Origin: Bifidobacterium felsineum
GTDB taxonomy: Bacteria > Actinomycetota > Actinomycetes > Actinomycetales > Bifidobacteriaceae
Length of the DNA stretch: 64,000 nt
Assembly: GCF_002802915.1 (NCBI RefSeq)
Contig: NZ_PEBJ01000005.1
Coordinates: 102,301-166,300 of the forward strand
Direction of reading: 5' to 3'
The translations under genes and the position numbers were made by a program. Under the pieces are notes generated by a model, which ran no database searches, was not told the DNA's origin, and saw nothing but the letters and a program-made list of their open reading frames with translations. Positions within the stretch are counted from its first letter, which is position 1; each line of letters begins with the position of its first letter. Positions 52,949-61,200 of this stretch are shown here, in pieces.

Positions 52949-53315
52949 GACTTTCCTCCTCCTTGAGCCCGCTGCACTACGTCGTGCGTCGATGCGGCAC
53001 TTTCTCAATACCAGCTCGTTGACCGAAGCGAGGGACGCTTCCGCACCTTCGCCTTGTCCAAGCCTATGAACATAGTAAGGGCCATTCGCTTACATGTCAA
53101 ACGTTGTCATTTACAGCGTTTCTTTGCATTGCCAAGCATCATCAATAACCTGCTTTTCAATCTTTAAATTGGCTTATTTCCGCCATTCTGTATGCTATTA
53201 CACAGTATTGCAAACGTTTGTAATACAATCGTTGTCATCTCCGCTCCGCATCGGGATCGCATGTACACTGGGAAACATCGATTCGCATTGAGCTGTATTA
53301 CGCAAAGGGGCCCAT
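52949..53315. other. 367-base divergent promoter region between permease and LacI genes
   Basis: Contains the LacI-type operator at 53206-53225 and a second, imperfect CAAACGTTGT site near 53097. The remainder is AT-rich, as expected for promoters. No gene was recognised. Confidence 0.55.
53206..53225. promoter_or_regulatory. LacI-type operator in the sugar ABC / LacI promoter
   Basis: TATTGCAAACGTTTGTAATA is a near-perfect palindrome with the CAAACGTTTG core typical of LacI-family operators. It is 91 bases upstream of the LacI ATG and about 260 bases upstream of the permease start. A weaker match, TCAAACGTTGTC, is near 53096-53107, close to the permease promoter. Confidence 0.75.
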
Positions 53316-54332
53316 ATGTCCACGAGCATTCAAGACGTCGCGCGCAAAGCCGGAGTTTCCATCTCCACCGTCTCCCGCTCGTTCACCAGGCCCGATCTGG
53401 TCTCGGCCAAGACCCGCGAGCGCGTGCTTGCCATCGCCGACGAACTCAACTTCTCCCTGTCCCGATCTGCGGCTGCGCTGAAGTCCGGCCGATCGCTGCG
53501 CATCGCCGTGCTGATGAGCGGGCATATCCGCCTATGGTTCACCGCTTCGGTGATCGAGGGGCTCAACGAAGTGCTGCACGCCGAGGGCTACGATATTTCG
53601 ATTTTCCAGGTCTCCAGTATCGAGGAGCGTAAGGAATTCTTCGATATGTTGCCCGTGCGCCGCAATGCCGACGCCGTGATTGTGGTGTCGTTCGACATCG
53701 ACAACAATGAGATCGCGCAGCTTGCTTCGGTGGATGTGCCGATCGTCGGCATCAATTCGGTCGACGCACAGGCCCGCGGATTCACCGCCGCCATCAACAT
53801 CGATGATGCACAAGGCTCCACGTTGGCAGCCCGTCACCTGATCAATCTTGGACATCGCCGTATCGCGTACATCAGCACCGATCGCGAGATCTCACTGAGT
53901 TTCTCGGTGCAGAGTCGATTCGACGCCTTCACCGAACACTGCCGCAAGGAAGGCGTGGAGCCGCAGGTCATCGTCTGCAAGGTCAACGCCGACGGCCGCT
54001 ACGAAATCAGCGATGTGGTCACCCAGCTGATGAGCTTGGACGAAATGCCCACCGCCATCGCCTGCCAGGAGGACGGCATTGCATTGCCGCTGCTGTTCCA
54101 GCTGGAGCGCAACGGTTTCTCAGTGCCTGGAGATGTGTCATTGATCGGCTATGACGACAGCTTCTACACCGACGATATCGGCTTGACCACGATCCGCCAG
54201 GATCCGGTGGCGATGGCCCGCAAGGCTGCCCACATGACGCTTGATCTTATCGAGGAAAAGCCCATCGAGCAGCCGTTCGTCACCTGCCCGGCGCATCTTA
54301 TAGTCCGAGCGTCAACGTCGCGCGTTAAGTAG
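53316..54332 (+). CDS. LacI-family transcriptional regulator of the sugar ABC locus
   Basis: A 338-residue LacI repressor of usual length. HTH: IQDVARKAGVSISTVSRSFTRPDLVS (residues about 5-30), hinge LSRSAAALKSGRS, effector domain from about residue 62. It is divergent from the permease pair and converges on the binding-protein gene; CAAACGTTTG-like sites are seen in both promoters, so it most probably controls both and itself. Effector probably the imported oligosaccharide or a breakdown product. Confidence 0.95.
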   Translation: MSTSIQDVARKAGVSISTVSRSFTRPDLVSAKTRERVLAIADELNFSLSRSAAALKSGRSLRIAVLMSGHIRLWFTASVIEGLNEVLHAEGYDISIFQVSSIEERKEFFDMLPVRRNADAVIVVSFDIDNNEIAQLASVDVPIVGINSVDAQARGFTAAINIDDAQGSTLAARHLINLGHRRIAYISTDREISLSFSVQSRFDAFTEHCRKEGVEPQVIVCKVNADGRYEISDVVTQLMSLDEMPTAIACQEDGIALPLLFQLERNGFSVPGDVSLIGYDDSFYTDDIGLTTIRQDPVAMARKAAHMTLDLIEEKPIEQPFVTCPAHLIVRASTSRVK

Positions 54333-54360
54333 ACGCACAAAAGAGAGTCATCATCTCCAC

Positions 54361-54487
54361 GACTGACGGTTTTTGAACACTGACTGTAGGGGTTCAAACA
54401 TTAACTGTAGGTTTTTGAACAAAGACTGTAGGATTTTCAACGTTTTTCGTTCAAAAACCTACAGTCAACGTTAGAAATCCTACAGTC
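54361..54487. repeat. 21-bp-period repeat array with opposed halves
   Basis: Four plus-oriented units with the 9-mer GACTGTAGG or close variant start at 54361, 54382, 54403 and 54424 (intervals exactly 21), followed by TTTTTGAAC-like sequence. Two inverted units (CCTACAGTC at 54458-54466 and 54479-54487) follow, again 21 apart. The last two direct units and the two inverted units form a large hairpin-capable palindrome around 54443-54448. It lies just after the LacI gene. Confidence 0.85.
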
Positions 54488-54520
54488 TTCTGCCGGGCTC
54501 TTCTGCCCGACAATACGAAT

Positions 54521-54563
54521 ACGTGTGGGCCCGCCGTTCATAGAGAGCGGCGGGCCCACACGT
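54521..54563. other. 16-bp perfect GC-rich stem-loop
   Basis: ACGTGTGGGCCCGCCG (54521-54536) with CGGCGGGCCCACACGT (54548-54563), loop 11 nt. There is no T run on either strand. On the plus strand it ends just before AAGGAGAAGGAG and the 33-codon ORF; on the minus strand it follows the end of the binding-protein transcript. It could be a 3'-end stabiliser or part of a leader RNA. Confidence 0.6.
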
Positions 54564-54580
54564 TAAGGAGAAGGAGACAC

Positions 54581-54682
54581 ATGAAGTGGAGTAAGAGCGA
54601 CAAGAATGGCGCGGCGCCCTATGCGAAGGAGGGAAAAGCACAAGGTGCCGCGCCTGTTCAGTTATGGATTGAGCGATTGTGA
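54581..54682 (+). CDS. Possible 33-residue microprotein
   Basis: ATG 54581 is preceded by AAGGAGAAGGAGACAC, a strong double ribosome binding site, and runs 33 codons to TGA at 54680-54682. The product is basic with three aromatic residues (MKWSKSDKNGAAPYAKEG then KAQGAAPVQLWIERL) and has no known family. Against it: an imperfect hairpin GGCGCGGCGCC/GGTGCCGCGCC lies within it, which on the minus strand could be the terminator of the binding-protein gene. Only the initiation signal supports it. Confidence 0.35.
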   Translation: MKWSKSDKNGAAPYAKEGKAQGAAPVQLWIERL

Positions 54683-54709
54683 GCGATTCGAGGGGAATCA
54701 CTCAGCGAC

Positions 54710-56035
54710 TCAGTGAGAGGCTGCGTACTCGGAAGCCCAACCGTCCACGAAGGCGGTCTTCACGGCGTCCCAGCTGCCGGTGCCCTGAGCGTACTCGAGC
54801 AGGGCCTGGCCAACCTTGTTCTTCCACTCTTCAGACGGCATCATGGTGAAGTTCCAGGAGACCTGGGTCTTGCCGGACTTCTGATCCTCAACAGCGGCTT
54901 CGGTCAGCGGGTTGTCGGACTTGACATCATCGAAAGTCTTGAACGGGGTGGTGAAGCCCATGTCCTGAGAGAGGGCCTTCTTGCCGGCGTCGGAGGTGAT
55001 CACCCAGGAGAGGAAGTCCTCAGTGGCCTTCTTGTCGGCGTCGGACGCCTTGTCGTTGATGCACCAGTAGTTCTCGGAACCGGTGTCCAAGCCTTGCTTC
55101 TCCTCGCCCTTGACGCCGATGTAGATCGGCATCATGCCCACGGATTCGGCCTTCATACCGGCCTTCTGCAGGTCGGTCCAAGCCCAGGTACCGTTCTGGT
55201 AGAAGGCAGCCTCGCCGAGTGCGAACTCGGAGTTGGCGTCATCACCGGTCTTGGCGCTCAGCTGCGTGCGGTCGGTGGTGGAGTCGGTGATGTACAGGTC
55301 GAAGATCTTCTTGTAGTTCGGCAGGTAGGTGCCCTTGATGGTGGCCGGCTGCTCGGTGACCTTGTCCTTCTGGAACTCGTAGTAGAGCGGGAGGTTGGCC
55401 AGGTGGGTCTTGAAGCGCCAGTCGGAGCTGGAGTCGAAGCCTGCGGAGGTGAATGCACCCTGGATGCCGAGCTCGTCCTTGCGGGCCTGCATGTCGTCGG
55501 CCACGGCCTTCAACGTATCGAAGTTGTCGATCTCGTCGATGGACTTGGCCTTGGCACCGTCCAGAGCGAAGTACTTGTTGAGGATGTCCTTGTTGTAGAT
55601 CAGGCCGTAGGTTTCCATCACGTACGGCACGCCGACGACCTTGTCGCCATCCTTCAGCGCCACATCCTGGTTGGTAAGCTCCTTGTAAATATCGGTGTTC
55701 GAAAGATCAGCGGTGTAGCGCTTCCAGTTCTGGTAGCCGACCGGGCCGTTGACCTGGAACAGGGTGGGGGCTTCGGTCTTGGCGATTTCGGACTTCAGGG
55801 TCTGCTCGTAAGTACCGGATGCAGCGGTCTGCACCTTGACTTCGACGCCCTTTTCCTTGGTGTATTCCTTGGCCAGAGCGACCCACTGGTCAGCAGCCTC
55901 CGGCTTGAAGTTCAGGTAGTAGACCTTACCCTTGGCGTCATCACCGGAAGTGGAGCTTCCGCAGGCGGCCAAAGTACCCAGAGACATTGCAGCAATAGCC
56001 GCTACTGCAACCGCAGACTTAATAGTGCGATTCAT
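54710..56035 (-). CDS. Sugar ABC transporter substrate-binding lipoprotein
   Basis: A 441-residue lipoprotein starting at ATG 56035 with AAAGG seven bases upstream. Signal peptide MNRTIKSAVAVAAIAAMSLG with lipobox LAAC (lipidated Cys near 25). The mature part is a family-1 extracellular binding protein: KVYYLNFKPEAADQWVALAKEYT, then APTLFQVNGPVGYQNW and TGSENYWCIND. It should deliver an oligosaccharide to the two permeases at 51-53 kb; the LacI gene lies between on the other strand. Several LacI-type sites lie upstream. In-frame starts further upstream would extend past the signal peptide and are unlikely. Confidence 0.93.
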   Translation of the reverse strand: MNRTIKSAVAVAAIAAMSLGTLAACGSSTSGDDAKGKVYYLNFKPEAADQWVALAKEYTKEKGVEVKVQTAASGTYEQTLKSEIAKTEAPTLFQVNGPVGYQNWKRYTADLSNTDIYKELTNQDVALKDGDKVVGVPYVMETYGLIYNKDILNKYFALDGAKAKSIDEIDNFDTLKAVADDMQARKDELGIQGAFTSAGFDSSSDWRFKTHLANLPLYYEFQKDKVTEQPATIKGTYLPNYKKIFDLYITDSTTDRTQLSAKTGDDANSEFALGEAAFYQNGTWAWTDLQKAGMKAESVGMMPIYIGVKGEEKQGLDTGSENYWCINDKASDADKKATEDFLSWVITSDAGKKALSQDMGFTTPFKTFDDVKSDNPLTEAAVEDQKSGKTQVSWNFTMMPSEEWKNKVGQALLEYAQGTGSWDAVKTAFVDGWASEYAASH

Positions 56036-56132
56036 CTTCGAACCTTTCTCTTTCATCGAGGCTTCCAATCGGGTTCCGGTTAGAAGCAATGCCGTTAGCA
56101 GCACCTTCACAACTATCGACATGCACTATTGT

Positions 56133-56275
56133 GCAACGGTTTGCTTCTTTTTGCAAACGATGGCATTACCGGCGCGCCTTAATCGCGTCGGTAAACTTCA
56201 GCCGATATGCAACTACTGGAGAAATACTAATTTTTCAAGGGTTTATTACAGCAGCTTGGAATGCAAGCGTTCGCA
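56133..56275. promoter_or_regulatory. Cluster of LacI-type operator-like sites upstream of the binding-protein gene
   Basis: GCAACGGTTTGC (56133-56144), TGCAAACGATGGCA (56152-56165) and TGCAAGCGTTCGCA (56262-56275) each differ by two bases from the TGCAAACGTTTGCA-type operator seen at 53206-53225. Further partial matches occur at 56288-56300 and 56363-56371. They place this gene in the same LacI regulon as the permease pair. Confidence 0.6.
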
Positions 56276-56413
56276 ATCAATGAGAGCGCAAACAATGGCA
56301 GCGCTTAGACAAATCATCAAAAACTGACTATCGAAACCGCCAATCCACGCATTTACCGCTATCGTTTGCAATCACAGCGGAACAATCACATATAAAACAT
56401 CTCAAACATAAAA

Positions 56414-56436
56414 AAGCCCGCCATTGCAGCGGGCTT
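56414..56436 (-). terminator. Terminator of the phosphoglycerate-mutase-family gene
   Basis: An 8-bp stem (AAGCCCGC with GCGGGCTT), 7-nt loop, followed on the minus strand by TTTTTTATG. Confidence 0.9.
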
Positions 56437-56490
56437 CCCCAAACACCATTATGAGCGCCGCCAAACGGCCAATGGCTCAGACAACACGTC

Positions 56491-57204
56491 TCAGGCGTTC
56501 CACCGCTCAATCACATAATCGCCCTTGTAGACGCTCAAAATCGAATAATGCGCGGTATCGAGGCGCAGCAGACGCGCGAAGTGCGGGTCCACGCCCAGCC
56601 ATTGCGACGTCAGAATACGCAGGATATGAGCGTGCGCCACCAACAGCACATTATTGCCCGAACGCAACAGCGGCAGCACCTCATCGATGGCACTCTTCGC
56701 GCGGGCGGCCGCCTCTTCCAAGGTCTCCCCCTCGCCGTTATGCACATGGACCTTCTCGCCGGACGGCAGCGTCTCCACCCAGTCGCCCTCCAAATCGGCG
56801 CTCAGCGAGCGCGGCCCGTCACGCCAGATGTCCCAGTCGAATCCACTGGCCTTGCTCACCTGCTGTCGGGTGCGGCCCTCAGCACGGCCATAATCCCATT
56901 CGGCGATGCCATCAAGCACACCGCAATGCTCGAAGCCAGCCAACTCAGCCGTCTGACGCGCACGCTTCAGAGGGCTTGAAAACACACAATCCGGCGCGAA
57001 TCCAGCCGGGAAGATTTCACGCAAACGACGACCGGCATCCACCGCCTGTTGACGGCCGGTCTCGGTCAAAGGGATGTCCGTGCGACCGGTATGCTGCCCG
57101 GACTCACTCCAAACGGTCTGCCCATGGCGAAGCAACACCAAAAAACCTGCTCCACCACGAGACGAATCAACAGCGACTGTGCTATTTCCATTGTGTTCGC
57201 TCAT
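56491..57204 (-). CDS. Histidine phosphatase / phosphoglycerate mutase family protein
   Basis: 237 residues with the RHG motif LLRHGQTVWSESGQHTGRTDIPLT (His27 nucleophile), the second Arg in SSPLKRARQTAEL, the Glu in AEWDYG and the second His in LLVAHAHILR. It belongs to the acid phosphatase/dPGM superfamily with a SixA/GpmB-like layout. The true role (phosphosugar phosphatase or mutase) is not determinable. The open frame continues upstream, but ATG 57204, just after GGAGG, precedes the domain, and an upstream extension would overlap the divergent DUF4235 gene. A good terminator follows. Confidence 0.87.
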   Translation of the reverse strand: MSEHNGNSTVAVDSSRGGAGFLVLLRHGQTVWSESGQHTGRTDIPLTETGRQQAVDAGRRLREIFPAGFAPDCVFSSPLKRARQTAELAGFEHCGVLDGIAEWDYGRAEGRTRQQVSKASGFDWDIWRDGPRSLSADLEGDWVETLPSGEKVHVHNGEGETLEEAAARAKSAIDEVLPLLRSGNNVLLVAHAHILRILTSQWLGVDPHFARLLRLDTAHYSILSVYKGDYVIERWNA

Positions 57205-57285
57205 GCCTCCACTGTAGTCTGCGAAAGGCTCAGACTCCACCCACGCCACACACCTTTTATGATTCTGTGATTTAGACTGATAGTC

Positions 57286-57666
57286 ATGAGCGATGAAACG
57301 AACTCCGCATTGTCCGGCGAGGCCGATCAGATGATTGAGGGTCTGCATCATATTGATGATGCGGTCAACGCCGCACGCGAGCACAGGCTGAACGACCCGG
57401 ATTCCTTGGGCGATAAGTTTATCAAGTCCGCAGTACCGGCGCTCACCGGTCTGATTGCGGGCAAGGCATTCCAAACCGTATGGAATCACGGCGTCGCACA
57501 TCGCAATCTGCGTAAAGGATTGGCCGCGGATGCTCCACAGGGGCTGCTCCTGAGCTTGGCATTCGCAGCCGTTTCCGCCGCATTCGGCGCTGTGGTCTCC
57601 CAGCTTTCCGACCGCGGTTCCCAGGCGTTCGTCGAGCGCAGACACCGCAAAGCCAAGGGCAAGTAG
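57286..57666 (+). CDS. DUF4235 family small membrane protein
   Basis: A 126-residue protein with an acidic N-terminal helix, then FIKSAVPALTGLIAGKAFQTVWNHGVAHRN, a hydrophobic segment, and a second one (GLLLSLAFAAVSAAFGAVVSQL), then a basic C-terminus (ERRHRKAKGK). This pattern (two membrane helices flanking a short loop) is that of the actinobacterial DUF4235 family; the function is unknown. It is divergent from the mutase gene and lies 61 bases before the nitroreductase. Confidence 0.75.
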   Translation: MSDETNSALSGEADQMIEGLHHIDDAVNAAREHRLNDPDSLGDKFIKSAVPALTGLIAGKAFQTVWNHGVAHRNLRKGLAADAPQGLLLSLAFAAVSAAFGAVVSQLSDRGSQAFVERRHRKAKGK

Positions 57667-57727
57667 ACCAGTTCGCCCTGAGAACACCGGCATTCTGCCC
57701 ATGGCGATGGCATGCAAGAATACAGGT

Positions 57728-58501
57728 ATGGCTACAAACTCCACTATTGAAACGCTGTTAAACCGCCGCTCCATCCGCAAGTTCAAGGATGAGGCCATCG
57801 ACGCCGATACCGTCGCCACTCTTGAAACCGTCGCCCAGCATGCCGCTTCCAGCCAGTTCCTGAACGACTGGTCCGCCATCCGCATCACCGATCCGGCCGT
57901 GAAGGCCAAGATGGCTGAATTCGGCCATCAGGCGTATATCGCCACCGCTCCACTGCTGTATGTGTTCGTCATCGATGAGCATCGCAACGCGCGCATCGCC
58001 GAGCGCAAGGGCATCGACCCCGACTCCGACGCATTCCATCTGAAGTACAGCTATCGCTTCACCCAGGCGCAGAACGACGCCGTGCTGGCGCTGCATGCCA
58101 TGGAAACCGCCGCATATTCGCTGGGGCTCGGCTGCGTGATCCTGGGTTCGATTTTGAACGATATTCCGGGTGTAATCGACACACTGAAGCTGCCGAAGTA
58201 CACGTATCCGGTGCTGGGCTTGGCTATCGGCAAGCCCGACCAGGAGCCGGCGTTGAAGCCGCGTATGCCGCGCGAGATGCAGTTCTTCGAGAATGCGTAT
58301 CCCGCCGATGGCGCTGATACCGATACGCTCACCGCGCTCGACGATTTCGATGCGGAAGTGCACCAGTACTACGACCTGCGTCAGGCCGACCGCCCTGTGG
58401 ATGCGTTCAGCGACCAGATCGCCACGGTGAGCGGCCAGGATGTCAGCGGCAAGACGCTGCTCGACAAGGCGGCGGCACAAGGCTTCGAGCTGGATAAGTA
58501 A
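57728..58501 (+). CDS. Nitroreductase-family NADPH-dependent flavin oxidoreductase
   Basis: A 257-residue FMN oxidoreductase of the NfsA/Frp-like branch. The N-terminus MATNSTIETLLNRRSIRKFKDEAID contains the FMN-contacting RRSIRKF motif. LHAMETAAYSLGLGCVILGSILND and YPVLGLAIGKPDQEPALKPRMPREM follow the family pattern, the last with the residues typical for NADPH-dependent members. ATG 57728 was chosen over 57701 because MATNSTI starts the domain directly. It is followed after 14 bases by a YhgE/Pip gene, so co-transcription is likely. Confidence 0.9.
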   Translation: MATNSTIETLLNRRSIRKFKDEAIDADTVATLETVAQHAASSQFLNDWSAIRITDPAVKAKMAEFGHQAYIATAPLLYVFVIDEHRNARIAERKGIDPDSDAFHLKYSYRFTQAQNDAVLALHAMETAAYSLGLGCVILGSILNDIPGVIDTLKLPKYTYPVLGLAIGKPDQEPALKPRMPREMQFFENAYPADGADTDTLTALDDFDAEVHQYYDLRQADRPVDAFSDQIATVSGQDVSGKTLLDKAAAQGFELDK

Positions 58502-58515
58502 GCAAGCCAACGCAT

Positions 58516-61200
58516 ATGAGGACGGTTTGGCGCATATTCCAGCGCGATGTACTGCGCATTCTGCGCAATCCCGTGGCTGTCGTGGTCACACTGGGCGTCG
58601 CCATCATCCCCTCGCTGTACGCGTGGTTCAACATTCTGGCCAATTGGGATCCATATTCCGCCACCGGCAATCTGCAGGTGGCGGTGGCCAATGAGGATCG
58701 CGGCACCTCCAACGAACTCGTCGGCAAGCTCAACGCCGGCAAACAGGTAGTGGCCAAACTGAAAACCAATCATCAGCTTGGCTGGCGTTTCGTCGGCACC
58801 GAAGACGAAGCCATTCACGGCGTGGAGACCGGGCAGTATTACGCGGCCATCGTATTGCCGAAGGATTTCAGCGAAAACCTGGTCGATTCCGTCACCGGAA
58901 CCGCGAAGCATCCCCAGCTCCGGTATTACGTCAATGAGAAAAAGAACGCGATCGCCCCGAAAATCACCGATACCGGTGCCACCACCATCGACGAGCAAAT
59001 CAACGCCACATTCGTAACCACGGTAGGCAACACCGTGGCGTCCGCCATCTCCAAAGCGGGCGGTGAGCTGGGCAACGCCACCGAATCCACGCAACAGGAT
59101 GCCGTCGGTGATTTGAACACCGTGCTCAGCACGATCGATGGCGTCAATAAGGCGCTTACCGATCTCGCGTCCACGCTTGACCAGGCGGATGGCACCATCG
59201 CCAGCGCCACGCAGACCGCAACCTCTCTGAAAAGCGCCATCGCCAGTGCGCGCAAAGCCTCACAGCAGTCGGGCACATTACTGAGCGAAGCGCAAAACGG
59301 CTCCCAGGCCTTTTCCACCACGCTGGTGGGCGCATTGGACACCAGTTCAGCACAACTATCCGGTCTGGCCGTCGATGTGAACACGGCATCCGGCACCATC
59401 ATCGGGTCGTTCAATTCCGCGCAGAATTCCGTGGATTCCATCACCAATGCGCTGAACGCACCGCTCGACCGCACGCAGACCTCATTGGACAACGTCAAAG
59501 ACGCACTGCGCCAAGCCGGCCTCGACGAACACACCACCGATCCGCTCGGCCAGCGCATTTGGCAGCAAATCAACACGTTGGACGGCGTCATCAGCCATCA
59601 GCAGGCGCAAATCAAGGATTTCCATACAAACGCTTCGAAGTTCATCGGCTCCGGCAAAGATGCGGCCGGGCAGCTTTCCGGCGCAATGGGCACCGCAGCC
59701 ACCGGAGGCCTTGCCGCATTGAGCCAAGCAAGACAATCCCTTACCGGGACCATCATGCCGAATCTCAGCGCGTCGCTCAACAGTTTCGCCGCACTGAACG
59801 GCACTTTGGACGGCACGCTGGTATCGCTCACCGGCACCCTCAATCAGGCCGACGGATTGTTCCAGCAACTGTCCAGCACCATTGACCAGACCAAAACCAC
59901 CATTGACGGCACCAAGCAATCGTTGACGCAGCTTGCCGACGATGTGCGCACCGTGCGCACGGATATCGGAGCGTTGGATAGTTCCGCCGCCTACCGCAAA
60001 ATCGCGGACACCTTGCACTTGGACGACAAGGAATTCGGCAAATTCATGGGACAGCCGGTCAATCTGGTGACCAAAGTGGTGTATCCAACAGATAATTATG
60101 GTTCGGCCGTGACTCCGTTCTACACGAACCTGGCGTTGTGGGTGGGTGGATTCGTGCTCATCGCCATCTACAAGCTGGAGGTGGACCGGGAATCCATCAA
60201 ACATCTGACCTCCACGAAGGCGTATCTAGGGCGTTGGATGCTCCTGATCACCGTCGGTTTTCTGCAGGCGATCATCGCCACCATCGGCGATCTGGTACTG
60301 GGCATCCAGTGTGAGCATCCGCTGCTGTTCGTGTTGGCAGGCGTCTTCTGCTCGTTCGTCTACATCAACATCATCTATGCGCTGGCTGTGGCGTTCCGCC
60401 ATATCGGCAAAGCAGTCGCCGTGATTCTGGTCATCGTGCAGATTCCTGGCGCTTCAGGCCTGTATCCGATTGAAATGATGCCTGAATTCTTCCGTGATCT
60501 GCATCCCTGGCTGCCGTTTACCTATGGCATCAATGCCATGCGCGGGCCGATTGCCGGCACGTATGCAAATCATTACTGGCTCGATATGATGCATCTGTCC
60601 TGGTATGTGCCGGCCGCACTGTTTATCGGCATCGTCGTACGCCGGTATGCCATCAATCTCAACGCATTGTTCGATCGGCGCCTGGGTGACACGGATCTGA
60701 TGATCACCGAGCACAACAGCATGGTCAATGAGCATGTAAGCCTGACCGCCGTGTTCCGTACGGCATCAGACAGCAAGGAACTGCGCACGTTCATCACTCG
60801 GCGAGCGCATCGCTTCTTCGCCCGATACCCGCTGATGATTATGGCCGGTCTGGTTTTGCTCACCGTGCTGCCGTTCGTATTCCTGATCCTGCTGTTCGTC
60901 ACGCGCGCGAAAATCGCGATGCTGACCTGTTGGATTCTGTCGATCATTCTTATCGACGCATATCTAATCGTAGTGGAATACACGCGCGAAAGCTATGCGA
61001 TGCAGATCGGCGTCAGTGCGATGAACGCCGACGAATTCCGCGACGTCATGCTGAACGGGTATGTCTGGCGGCGCTTCCGCGAACACGGCGAACACGGCAA
61101 GCACGCGCAAACCGATTCCGATCCGGACATCGCTGAAACCACACAACAACTCATGCCCCTATCGTTCCCCAACCATGATGGCGGAAGGAGCGCACGATGA
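58516..61200 (+). CDS. YhgE/Pip-family membrane protein (ABC-2-type), long form
   Basis: An 894-residue membrane protein. Residues about 17-40 form the first membrane helix (VAVVVTLGVAIIPSLYAWFNI), followed by the family signature of an extracellular region (NLQVAVANEDRGT, VETGQYYAAIVLPKDFSENL). A long Ala/Thr/Ser-rich helical, coiled-coil-like segment covers about 160-510. Five or more membrane helices follow (about 530-730), the typical YhgE/Pip ABC-2-like end. Beyond that, about 165 extra residues carry two more hydrophobic segments and a His-rich tail (EHGEHGKHAQ). Related proteins include the phage receptor YueB and Pip; the role in bifidobacteria is not known. It overlaps the next gene by ATGA. 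Confidence 0.85.
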   Translation: MRTVWRIFQRDVLRILRNPVAVVVTLGVAIIPSLYAWFNILANWDPYSATGNLQVAVANEDRGTSNELVGKLNAGKQVVAKLKTNHQLGWRFVGTEDEAIHGVETGQYYAAIVLPKDFSENLVDSVTGTAKHPQLRYYVNEKKNAIAPKITDTGATTIDEQINATFVTTVGNTVASAISKAGGELGNATESTQQDAVGDLNTVLSTIDGVNKALTDLASTLDQADGTIASATQTATSLKSAIASARKASQQSGTLLSEAQNGSQAFSTTLVGALDTSSAQLSGLAVDVNTASGTIIGSFNSAQNSVDSITNALNAPLDRTQTSLDNVKDALRQAGLDEHTTDPLGQRIWQQINTLDGVISHQQAQIKDFHTNASKFIGSGKDAAGQLSGAMGTAATGGLAALSQARQSLTGTIMPNLSASLNSFAALNGTLDGTLVSLTGTLNQADGLFQQLSSTIDQTKTTIDGTKQSLTQLADDVRTVRTDIGALDSSAAYRKIADTLHLDDKEFGKFMGQPVNLVTKVVYPTDNYGSAVTPFYTNLALWVGGFVLIAIYKLEVDRESIKHLTSTKAYLGRWMLLITVGFLQAIIATIGDLVLGIQCEHPLLFVLAGVFCSFVYINIIYALAVAFRHIGKAVAVILVIVQIPGASGLYPIEMMPEFFRDLHPWLPFTYGINAMRGPIAGTYANHYWLDMMHLSWYVPAALFIGIVVRRYAINLNALFDRRLGDTDLMITEHNSMVNEHVSLTAVFRTASDSKELRTFITRRAHRFFARYPLMIMAGLVLLTVLPFVFLILLFVTRAKIAMLTCWILSIILIDAYLIVVEYTRESYAMQIGVSAMNADEFRDVMLNGYVWRRFREHGEHGKHAQTDSDPDIAETTQQLMPLSFPNHDGGRSAR

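Larger units (their letters stand above)
54333..54709. other. 377-base gap with repeat array, strong hairpin and a possible microgene
   Basis: Contains the 21-bp-period array (54361-54487), a short hairpin (GCCGGGC/GCCCG near 54492-54510), the 16-bp stem (54521-54563) and a 33-codon ORF with a strong ribosome binding site (54581-54682). The binding-protein gene ends at its right border. Confidence 0.6.
56036..56490. other. 455-base gap: promoter of the binding protein and terminator of the mutase gene
   Basis: The left 330 bases hold the promoter of the binding-protein gene and at least three LacI-like half-palindromes (next entry). The right end has the phosphoglycerate-mutase-family gene terminator (56414-56436). 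Short open frames here are not supported by a ribosome binding site. Confidence 0.55.

Noticed and set aside
54361..54487. CRISPR array
   Set aside because: The 21-base period leaves no room for repeat plus spacer, and there are no cas genes.
56491..57909. A 472-residue version of the phosphoglycerate-mutase-family protein
   Set aside because: The N-terminal 235 codons overlap DUF4235 and the nitroreductase on the opposite strand and do not resemble a domain; the start at 57204 is preferred.
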